From Anaerolineae bacterium (GTDB taxonomy: Bacteria > Chloroflexota > Anaerolineae > Anaerolineales > Villigracilaceae), in contig QEXW01000142.1 in the NCBI GenBank assembly GCA_003130845.1, positions 1 through 37,688 on the forward strand: DNA of 37,688 nt, given 5' to 3'. The position numbers and the translations under genes are program-made. This document shows, in pieces, positions 31,727 to 37,688 of this stretch (within the stretch, counting starts at the first letter, position 1; each line of letters opens with the position of its first letter). The notes below the pieces were generated by a model that saw only the letters and a program-made list of their open reading frames with translations, had not been told where the DNA came from and made no database searches.

Positions 31727-32764
31727 ATGAACAATTCAAGAGCCGTTTATATCGGCACCGACAGTGGCGCAACGACTTCCAAAACCGGCGGTGTGTGGAG
31801 CGATGGCACCACCATTTCGACCAAATTGTTACAAAAATCCACCAATGCCCACCTCGGCACACAAGCGGTCATTCGCGGCTGGGTGGAGGGAATTGACGAG
31901 TATCTTGCACAAAATGGTCTGGTGTGGGACCAAGTGCAAGGGGTAGGCTTGGCCATCCCCGGCCCCTACCAACGCTATGGCGTGTTAGACCGCTCCGCCA
32001 ACCTGCCCCCTAGCTTCGAAGGGTGGGATGTGCACACCGAATATAGCAGCGCACTGGCCGAGCGCGCTGGCCGAGCCGTCCCGCTTGTCGTTGGCAATGA
32101 TGGCAACTACGGCGGTGTGGCAGAAGCGCAGCGCGTGCGCGGCAACGGTAACAGCACCGTGCTGATGCTGGCGCCCGGCTCTGGGCTAGGAGCAGCGTAT
32201 ATTGACAGCCATGGCTTGCCTTTAGAGGGCGATACCTTAGCCGGCATGGAAGGCGGACACATGCCCGCCCCTCTGCAACTGCTTGGCGCAAAGCCCTATC
32301 CGTGCGGCTGCGGCAGAGATTGGGGCTGCTTTGAAGTATATACGACCATTTCGGGCTTACCCTACCTGCTAGCCGAAAAACTAGAAAAATATCCCGACCA
32401 CGAACTGGCCAAATCGAGCGCACCGATGCGCGAAAAAGTCTTGGCTTTGCGCAGCCTAGCACAGCGCGGCGACCCCTTAGCCATTGAAATTTTTGACTTC
32501 CAAGCACGCGCGATGGGATTGCATGTCGCCAACCTGGCCATTGCACTCGACCCGACCTTCGTCGTGATTGGTGGCGGCTTGATGGACCCCGAGGCCACAA
32601 CCGAAACCTTCCGTGAACGCTATCTACGTACCATTCGCGAAACCGCTTTGCCCTACCTGTGGCCGTCACAACGCGCCCGCATCACGATTGTCCCCGCCAT
32701 CCTGGGTGACCTATCGCAAGCGATTGGCGCCGCGCTGGTGGCGCTCTATAAAGCAAGGTCATAA
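31727..32764 (+). CDS. ROK-family sugar kinase
   Basis: 345 residues with an actin-like ATPase fold. Seen: N-terminal phosphate loop YIGTDSGATTSKTGG, GVGLAIPGPYQ, catalytic Asp125 in VVGNDGNYGGVAEAQ, and the ROK zinc site with His178 (GGHMP) and Cys193, Cys195, Cys201 (PCGCGRDWGCFEVY). The usual ROK TxGxGxG loop reads APGSGLGAA, a mild departure. No N-terminal helix-turn-helix, so it is a kinase rather than a NagC/XylR-type repressor. The sugar may be glucose, N-acetylhexosamine or similar. Start choice: the ATG at 31727 overlaps a three-codon frame (ATG at 31719, stop at 31730) that sits closer to the AAAGG ribosome-binding site. Confidence 0.88.
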   Translation: MNNSRAVYIGTDSGATTSKTGGVWSDGTTISTKLLQKSTNAHLGTQAVIRGWVEGIDEYLAQNGLVWDQVQGVGLAIPGPYQRYGVLDRSANLPPSFEGWDVHTEYSSALAERAGRAVPLVVGNDGNYGGVAEAQRVRGNGNSTVLMLAPGSGLGAAYIDSHGLPLEGDTLAGMEGGHMPAPLQLLGAKPYPCGCGRDWGCFEVYTTISGLPYLLAEKLEKYPDHELAKSSAPMREKVLALRSLAQRGDPLAIEIFDFQARAMGLHVANLAIALDPTFVVIGGGLMDPEATTETFRERYLRTIRETALPYLWPSQRARITIVPAILGDLSQAIGAALVALYKARS

Positions 32765-32801
32765 TTCCTGCCAACCAAGCACATACCCTTTCTCTTAAGC
32801 A

Positions 32802-32828
32802 AAAAGCCCGGTTTGATGCCGGGCTTTT
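32802..32828. terminator. Bidirectional terminator between convergent genes
   Basis: Perfect stem AAAAGCCCGG (32802-32811) with 32819-32828, a 7-base loop, and T-runs on both strands. It serves the ROK kinase from the left and the fumarase operon from the right. Confidence 0.88.
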
Positions 32829-32839
32829 CGATTGCAGCA

Positions 32840-33466
32840 TCAGTACGGCTGAGCCAGCAAATCTTCAAGCACTTTCTTCGAAGCATCATCAACCAGTGCG
32901 TGCTGGCTGCCACCGTGACTGTCCATCGTCACCACCACCGGAAAATCTTTCACTTCAATCACCCACATCGCTTCAGGAACACCAAATTCCAATTTGAACA
33001 CATCCAACACCTTGTTTACACGCTGAGCAATGTACGAAGCCGCACCGCCTATCGCGTGCAAATACACCCCTGGCGTTTCCTGGCAGCCTTGGAGCGTTTT
33101 TGCGCCCATGCCGCCCTTGCCAATCACGCCCTTAATGTTGAAATGCTTCATCACATCGGCCTGATACGGCTCTTCGCGGATACTGGTGGTCGGCCCGGCA
33201 GCCACAAAGGTGTACTGGCCCTGCTCATCCTTACGCACCACAGGGCCACAGTGATAAATCACACCCCCATTGAGCAGCTTCTTCAGATTTTCATAAACGT
33301 ACAAATCCTCATCCTTGGGGGCCCTGGTCTTCTTGATGAACGTCTCGACCATCCACTTATGCGCCGCATCTCGCCCGGTAACCATCACGCCATTCAGCAA
33401 CACCGGTTCACCCACGCGCAATTCTCGAATCACATCATCTTTGGCTGGCAAATTGACTACGCGCAT
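32840..33466 (-). CDS. Class I fumarate hydratase, beta (C-terminal) subunit
   Basis: 208 residues matching the C-terminal half of class I fumarases: LRVGEPVLLNGVMVTGRDAAHKWM, GGVIYHCGPVV, FVAAGPTTSIREEPYQADVMKHFNIKGVIGKGGMGAKT and YIAQRVNKVLDVFKLEFGVPEAMWVIEVKDFPVVVTMDSHG. With the alpha subunit encoded just upstream it would hydrate fumarate to L-malate in the TCA cycle. The related L-tartrate dehydratase beta subunit (TtdB) has the same fold and cannot be fully excluded. It follows the alpha gene by 43 bases on the same strand. Confidence 0.9.
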   Translation of the reverse strand: MRVVNLPAKDDVIRELRVGEPVLLNGVMVTGRDAAHKWMVETFIKKTRAPKDEDLYVYENLKKLLNGGVIYHCGPVVRKDEQGQYTFVAAGPTTSIREEPYQADVMKHFNIKGVIGKGGMGAKTLQGCQETPGVYLHAIGGAASYIAQRVNKVLDVFKLEFGVPEAMWVIEVKDFPVVVTMDSHGGSQHALVDDASKKVLEDLLAQPY

Positions 33467-33509
33467 ATCAACGCTCCTTTACGTATATCGGATGCCCACT
33501 GTCAACCGT

Positions 33510-34385
33510 CTAGTCGTACAGCACTTCCTCGCCTTTCACCACCATCTTGCGGCGACGATAGGCCCAGCACATGTACGAAACCGACACAAAATAACTGGCC
33601 GGCAGACGGTGCAGCCCGGTGATTTTGGTATCTATGACGGTCGTCTGTCCGCCAAACCCCATCGGCCCAATCCCCAACTGATTGGCCTCGTTGGTCAAGC
33701 GTTCTTCCAGAGCGGCCACTTCCGGGTCAGCATTACGCTCACCAATTTTTCCGAATAAAATCTCTTTGGATTTGATGTACGAAGAGCCTCGATCCCCACC
33801 AATGGCAACGCCCAAAATACCCGGCGCGCAACCTTGTCCCTGTGCTTTTTGCACCGCATCAAGCACCACCTTGCGCACACCGGCCAAATCGCGCCCGGCG
33901 CCCAAGCGATTGTCAGGGAGCGAGTACTGCGCCCCAACGTTCTCACACCCGCCCCCCTTAAGCATCAGTTCAATGGTCAGGGGTTGGTCAGCATCCACTT
34001 CCTCGAAGTGAATGTAAGGAAAATCATCACCGCCCAGATTATTCCCCGTATTCTTGTCATAGAGCGCATCTACCGCATTCGGGCGCATATACGACTTTTT
34101 GGTAGCAATTTCCATCGCATCCCGAATCATCTGGCGCAATTTACGGGTACTCCAGCCTTCAGGATAACGAACGTAAAAAATGGGCGTGCCGGTATCCTGG
34201 CAAATCGGTGTAGCGTTCTGCCGCGAGAGTTCGACATTTTTGAGAATGGTTTCCAACGCGCCGCGCGCCGCCGAACCAGGGGCTTCCTTTTCCACCGCCG
34301 CGCGCAAACGGTCCTCCACATCTTTTGGCAAGTCCGTAGATGTGCGGCGAATAAATTCGACAATTTCATTCGTCAAATCGCGCAT
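33510..34385 (-). CDS. Class I fumarate hydratase, alpha (Fe-S) subunit
   Basis: 291 residues matching the N-terminal half of class I fumarases, which carries the oxygen-sensitive 4Fe-4S cluster. The three cluster ligands are seen: Cys62 (PICQDTGTPIFYV), Cys147 (KGGGCENVG) and Cys186 (GQGCAPGILGVAIGGDRGSS). The ending IGPMGFGGQTTVIDTKI and HRLPASYFVSVSYMCWAYRR is typical. An AAGGAGGT ribosome-binding site precedes the ATG. Two-subunit forms occur in archaea, thermophiles and many anaerobes, in contrast to the single-chain FumA/FumB of E. coli. Probably one operon with the beta gene. Confidence 0.92.
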   Translation of the reverse strand: MRDLTNEIVEFIRRTSTDLPKDVEDRLRAAVEKEAPGSAARGALETILKNVELSRQNATPICQDTGTPIFYVRYPEGWSTRKLRQMIRDAMEIATKKSYMRPNAVDALYDKNTGNNLGGDDFPYIHFEEVDADQPLTIELMLKGGGCENVGAQYSLPDNRLGAGRDLAGVRKVVLDAVQKAQGQGCAPGILGVAIGGDRGSSYIKSKEILFGKIGERNADPEVAALEERLTNEANQLGIGPMGFGGQTTVIDTKITGLHRLPASYFVSVSYMCWAYRRRKMVVKGEEVLYD

Positions 34386-34490
34386 GGTACCTCCTTTGGG
34401 ATGCCTTTATCATACACCAGGATAGTTTCACGCGCCAGTTTTGCGCAAAAACAACACCATCCAGCGTAAGACAACCTCGTTTTTAAGAAA

Positions 34491-34517
34491 TCTCCCTCTC
34501 ACGCATGGAGAGGGAGA
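34491..34517 (-). terminator. Terminator after the pyrophosphatase gene
   Basis: Perfect 10-bp stem TCTCCCTCTC (34491-34500) with 34508-34517 and a 7-base loop. On the minus strand it follows the pyrophosphatase stop by six bases and is followed by TTTCTT. Confidence 0.65.
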
Positions 34518-34523
34518 GCCATC

Positions 34524-36845
34524 TTAACGCCCGAAGAGCATGAGCAGCAAACCCTGCCCATTACTAAAGGCCACAATCAAGCCAGCAAAAACCACCGAGA
34601 CCATAGACATTAACTTAATCAAGATATTGAGCGAAGGTCCGGCAGTATCTTTGAAGGGGTCACCAACCGTATCACCGACCACCGCGGCTTTGTGTGCATC
34701 CGAACCTTTGCCGCCGTGTTCCCCCCCTTCAATATATTTTTTGGCGTTATCCCACGCACCGCCAGCATTTGACATCGTCAAGGCCATCGAAAAGCCCGAT
34801 GCCAACGCACCCACCAGCAACCCCAGCACTCCGGCAACACCGAAAACAATGCCGGTCAAAACCGGGATGACAATGGATAACAACGCCGGGTCTATCATCT
34901 CACGCTGCGCCGCGACCGTGCTAATTTCTACACAGCGAGCATAGTCAGGCTTAGCTTTGCCTTCCAAAATACCGGCAATCTCACGGAACTGGCGACGAAC
35001 TTCATCCACCATGCCACCGGCGGCACGTCCAACCGCGCTCATCGTCATAGCAGAAAAGTAAAACGTGGTGGCTACGCCTGCAAATACCCCCACCAACACC
35101 GCCGGGTTAAGCAAAGTGACATTATAGAAAGACATGAACTGCTGAATGGTCATTTCCGTCACCTTGACAATTTGCCCATCAACCAAAAGGGTATCTACCC
35201 CACGCAGTTCATGCAAAACCAGACGAATCTCTTCCAAGTAAGCCGCCAGCAAAGCCATGGCTGTCAAAGCAGCCGAGCCAATCGCAAAGCCTTTGCCAAT
35301 CGCGGCAGTTGTGTTGCCCACTGCATCAAGTTGGTCAGTGCGATGACGCACCATCGGATCCAGTTTAGACATTTCGGCATTACCGCCGGCATTGTCAGCA
35401 ATCGGCCCATAGGCATCGGTTGCCAGGGTGAACCCCAACGTCGAAAGCATACTCACCGCTGCCATACCCACCCCATATAAGCCGAGCAGAATGTTGCCAG
35501 CCCCACCAGACATATAGAAACTGATGACAATCCCAATCACCACCACGGCCACAGGCAGACCGCCAGAGCGCATCCCCACCGCCAAGCCTTCAATCATCGC
35601 TGTTGCCACACTGGTACTGGCATGGCTGGCAATGCTGCGCGTCGGCTCAAAGGCGTGCGAAGTGTAATATTCTGTCAGTTTACCCACCGCAATCCCCACT
35701 GCCAAACCGGTGAGAACCACCAACCACAAATTAATGGGGTTCGGAATTCCGAGTATCAGAAAGAGTGGCAGAGAGAGAACCGCAATCCCAACTGAGCTAA
35801 TATACAGGCCTCGGCTCAAGGCTGCAATCAATTCGCCTTGCGTGGCATCCTCTTTGGAACGAACGACAAAAATCGCCAGAATCGACAGCAGAATACCCAC
35901 CGCTGCCAGGGCAATTGGAGCGGCGATGTAAATCATCCCCATCTCTAAGGGGGTCTTACCGCTGAGCAATTCTGTGCCTTTAAAACCAACCGTCGCCACT
36001 CCCAACGCAGCAGTCGCCAGAATAGAGCCAGCGTAGGATTCATACAAATCCGCCCCCATGCCTGCCACATCACCGACATTATCGCCCACATTATCGGCGA
36101 TGGTCGCCGGGTTACGGGGGTCATCTTCAGGGATGTTGGCTTCCACTTTACCCACCAGGTCAGCACCTACATCTGCAGCCTTGGTGTAAATGCCGCCACC
36201 AACACGCGCAAATAGCGCTTGGGTCGAGGCGCCCATCCCAAAGCTAAGCATAATGGCCGTAATTTGTGGCAGGGGATTTTCTGCCAAACTAATAAAGTTG
36301 GTTGGAAAGAGAATAGGGAAGACGTTATACAGTAGGAGAAACCAAACGGTGATGTCCAGCAACGCAAAGCCTACCACCACCAATCCCATCACTGCCCCGC
36401 CACGCAGAGCAACTTGCAAAGCACTATTCAGGCTTTGGGTAGCGGCAAAGGCAGTGCGCGCCGAAGCATTGGTCGCAGTCTTCATGCCGATGAATCCACA
36501 CAGGCCAGAGAACAAACCACCCGTTAGGAATGCAAATGGCACAATCGGGTTCTGCAGGTCGAAGAAGGCCAACACCAGAAAGATGGCAAACAACACACCA
36601 AACACCACCGCGACCACACGGTATTGCCGCCGCAAATACGCCATTGCCCCCTCCCGTACCGCCTGGGCAATTTCTTTCATGCGGTCGTTACCTTCACTCA
36701 ATTGCATCAATTGGCGATATAAGAGAAAAGCAACACCGAGCGCAATCAGCGCAGTCATTGGCCCCAGCCACCACAGCCACGGCAATGGCGGCCGAGCGGC
36801 ATTTGCCGCCCCTTCGAGCAGATATGAAGAAAGTGTGATGTGCAT
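34524..36845 (-). CDS. hppA: Membrane-bound ion-pumping pyrophosphatase, K+-dependent type
   Basis: 773 residues, about 16 membrane spans. Pyrophosphate hydrolysis drives H+ (or Na+) export or vacuolar-type transport. Seen: DVGADLVGKVE and DDPRNPATIADNVGDNVGDVAGMGADLYESY, the PPi/Mg binding loops, DAYGPIADNAGGNAEMS, and the C-terminal SNAGGAWDNAKKYIEGG and GDTVGDPFKDTAGPSLNILIKL. GNTTAAIGKGFAIGSAAL has Ala where K+-independent enzymes have Lys, so this is the K+-dependent type; whether it pumps H+ or Na+ is not clear. The ATG at 36845 is chosen because GGGAGG lies seven bases before it; a TTG further upstream would itself overlap that site. Monocistronic by its own promoter and terminator. 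Confidence 0.95.
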   Translation of the reverse strand: MHITLSSYLLEGAANAARPPLPWLWWLGPMTALIALGVAFLLYRQLMQLSEGNDRMKEIAQAVREGAMAYLRRQYRVVAVVFGVLFAIFLVLAFFDLQNPIVPFAFLTGGLFSGLCGFIGMKTATNASARTAFAATQSLNSALQVALRGGAVMGLVVVGFALLDITVWFLLLYNVFPILFPTNFISLAENPLPQITAIMLSFGMGASTQALFARVGGGIYTKAADVGADLVGKVEANIPEDDPRNPATIADNVGDNVGDVAGMGADLYESYAGSILATAALGVATVGFKGTELLSGKTPLEMGMIYIAAPIALAAVGILLSILAIFVVRSKEDATQGELIAALSRGLYISSVGIAVLSLPLFLILGIPNPINLWLVVLTGLAVGIAVGKLTEYYTSHAFEPTRSIASHASTSVATAMIEGLAVGMRSGGLPVAVVVIGIVISFYMSGGAGNILLGLYGVGMAAVSMLSTLGFTLATDAYGPIADNAGGNAEMSKLDPMVRHRTDQLDAVGNTTAAIGKGFAIGSAALTAMALLAAYLEEIRLVLHELRGVDTLLVDGQIVKVTEMTIQQFMSFYNVTLLNPAVLVGVFAGVATTFYFSAMTMSAVGRAAGGMVDEVRRQFREIAGILEGKAKPDYARCVEISTVAAQREMIDPALLSIVIPVLTGIVFGVAGVLGLLVGALASGFSMALTMSNAGGAWDNAKKYIEGGEHGGKGSDAHKAAVVGDTVGDPFKDTAGPSLNILIKLMSMVSVVFAGLIVAFSNGQGLLLMLFGR

Positions 36846-36879
36846 CAACAGCCCTCCCAATTGGCGAATGAATTTTTTA

Positions 36880-36908
36880 GCGCGAAGAGTATAAAAAACT
36901 CTACGCGC
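36880..36908. promoter_or_regulatory. Interrupted dyad in the hppA leader
   Basis: GCGCG-a-AGAGT (36880-36890), a 7-base A/T loop, and ACTCT-a-CGCGC (36898-36908): two 5-bp arms on each side with one symmetrical A-A mismatch. It lies between the predicted promoter and the ribosome-binding site and could be an operator or an mRNA hairpin. Confidence 0.45.
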
Positions 36909-36921
36909 ACACGAACAACGT

Positions 36922-36951
36922 ATTTTACAAGCCGCGCAAGCCGAACGTCAA
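36922..36951 (-). promoter_or_regulatory. hppA promoter
   Basis: On the minus strand TTGACG (36946-36951), an 18-base spacer and TAAAAT (36922-36927), about 75 bases before the ATG at 36845. Confidence 0.5.
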
Positions 36952-36968
36952 GCCAGAGCAGCGCGGTC

Positions 36969-37406
36969 TTATCCGTTTCTTACAGAGTGATGCCCACTGC
37001 GGCACAGTTTCTCCCAAGCACCTTGCCAAGGGCGCCCCAAGCGGTGCCCTGCGGGTACCTGGACTTTAACCAATTTGTGTGCCGTCTGCGTCATCACCAA
37101 AGCCACACCTGCCCAATCCTCGGTCAACAAGGCCGTTTTCATCTTCTCGGCATATTGGCCGCACCACAGCCAATCCATACGGAATTTATCCGCCTTCACC
37201 CAGTAACCGCGCTTTTCCCAAGCGGCCACTGAAACATCAATCCCTTCCGCAATTTGCGCCAGCGCCAAAGAAATAAAGGCTGCTAGGTCACGGAATTCTG
37301 GCCCTGGTTCCGTCTGTTTGGCAAGTTCACGAATGGCAAGCACAATGCTTTTGGTGAGTTGAGTCCGCTCCTTACCCGCCGAATCGGGATGAATTACTCG
37401 TCCCAT
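36969..37406 (-). CDS. Uncharacterised 145-residue protein
   Basis: I do not recognise the family. The protein is soluble and mostly helical: LTKSIVLAIRELAKQ, EFRDLAAFISLALAQIAEGIDVSVAAWEKRGYWVKADKFRMDWLW, YAEKMKTALLTEDWAGVALVMTQTAHKLVKVQ. The many Trp/Tyr residues in the middle and regular helix spacing suggest a small helical bundle. The ATG at 37406 has AGGAG six bases before it, and codon use fits the neighbours, which supports a real gene. It lies upstream of hppA on the same strand but that gene has its own promoter, and divergent from the tRNA-Leu gene. Confidence 0.75.
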   Translation of the reverse strand: MGRVIHPDSAGKERTQLTKSIVLAIRELAKQTEPGPEFRDLAAFISLALAQIAEGIDVSVAAWEKRGYWVKADKFRMDWLWCGQYAEKMKTALLTEDWAGVALVMTQTAHKLVKVQVPAGHRLGRPWQGAWEKLCRSGHHSVRNG

Positions 37407-37513
37407 CCAAATCTCCTGGTAGTGTTAGATTTGACAGCCCGCCGATTATACCTTACACTTGAGCAACGCCCCACAATTTTTCAATTCATCGAAAACTATT
37501 GCATATTTCGCGG

Positions 37514-37519
37514 TATAAT
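37514..37519 (+). promoter_or_regulatory. -10 element of the tRNA-Leu promoter
   Basis: A perfect TATAAT ends 12 bases before the tRNA 5' end. The -35 region is poor (GAAAAC-like at 17 bases). Confidence 0.45.
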
Positions 37520-37531
37520 TTCCCCCCGCCT

Positions 37532-37613
37532 GGGGACATGCTGGAACTGGCAGACAGGCATGACTTAGGATCATGTGCCGCAAGGCGTGAGGGTTCGATT
37601 CCCTCTGTCCCCA
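37532..37613 (+). tRNA. tRNA-Leu (anticodon UAG)
   Basis: 82 nt. Acceptor stem GGGGACA pairs with TGTCCCC (37606-37612), discriminator A37613. The anticodon arm is CATGA-CTTAGGA-TCATG, giving anticodon UAG, which reads CUN leucine codons. A long variable arm (GCCGCAAGGC) marks a class II tRNA, and the T arm is GAGGG-TTCGATT-CCCTC. CCA is not encoded directly after the discriminator. Confidence 0.95.
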
Positions 37614-37648
37614 CACCACACGCAATTTACCAGAAAGGAACGTTGGCA

Positions 37649-37688
37649 TTGAAAATTGAAACTCACCCTCTTGAAGACCATCAGATGA
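37649..37688 (+). CDS. tig: Probable trigger factor, first 13 codons (partial, runs off right edge)
   Basis: After an AAAGGA ribosome-binding site, a frame starting with TTG at 37649 (or TTG at 37643) reads (M)KIETHPLEDHQM and is open to the window end. This matches the usual opening of trigger factors (MKIExxxLEDHQxxL), the ribosome-bound prolyl isomerase chaperone. Only 13 codons are visible, so the call rests on that motif and on its position after tRNA-Leu. Confidence 0.5.
   Translation, partial: MKIETHPLEDHQM

Noticed and set aside
32813-33622. A 269-codon plus-strand open frame
   Set aside because: It lies over the terminator and antisense to the fumarase beta gene, and has no domain signature or ribosome-binding site.
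33834-34469. A 211-codon plus-strand open frame
   Set aside because: It is antisense to the fumarase alpha gene with its three cluster cysteines, so it is not coding.
36846-36860. TTG start for the pyrophosphatase at 36860
   Set aside because: The GGGAGG ribosome-binding site lies inside that extension and is well placed for the ATG at 36845.
36190-36894. A 234-codon plus-strand open frame
   Set aside because: It is antisense to the pyrophosphatase, low in complexity and without motifs.

Overview
The window looks like a chromosomal stretch of a mid-GC bacterium, most likely Chloroflexota (Anaerolineae-like). This is an inference from gene style, not a database match: many GAF-domain sensors with a shared 'WLPNPLLP' signature, two-subunit class I fumarase, a membrane pyrophosphatase, a cobalamin-dependent methionine synthase, and a tRNA-Leu followed by what looks like the first codons of trigger factor. 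There are no phage, transposon or CRISPR signatures.

Layout. 1-5382 is mostly metabolic: metH (cut by the left edge, minus), a winged-helix/substrate-binding-fold regulator, a flavin-fold oxidoreductase-like gene, an unrecognised 420-residue protein and panB. 5383-7990 holds a MarR regulator translationally coupled to an ABC exporter subunit, with a visible promoter/operator arrangement and an intergenic repeat in the leader. After a VanZ-like gene comes 8481-12099: a PhnD-like lipoprotein, a HAMP/class III nucleotide cyclase, a lone receiver and a GNAT protein in a tight row. 12636-16077 is a histidine kinase/response regulator pair ending in a hairpin.

The most unusual part is 16173-28735, nine tightly packed same-strand genes ending at a clear terminator. 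They are a receiver-receiver-GAF protein, a lipoprotein with a molybdopterin-oxidoreductase-like fold but no cofactor cysteine, three membrane sensors without any kinase domain, one soluble histidine kinase, a threonine-synthase-like PLP enzyme fused to a C-terminal receiver, and two near-duplicate single receivers. Read together, this looks like a many-sensors/one-kinase/many-receivers circuit in which one predicted output is an amino-acid enzyme rather than DNA binding. The wiring is inference; the domain layout is seen directly.

28947-32764 is a small carbohydrate group (mutarotase-fold protein, nitroreductase, GH29 alpha-L-fucosidase, ROK kinase), closed by a terminator shared with the convergent fumarase operon (32840-34385). 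A K+-dependent-type membrane pyrophosphatase, an unrecognised 145-residue protein, tRNA-Leu(UAG) and the start of a probable tig gene complete the window.
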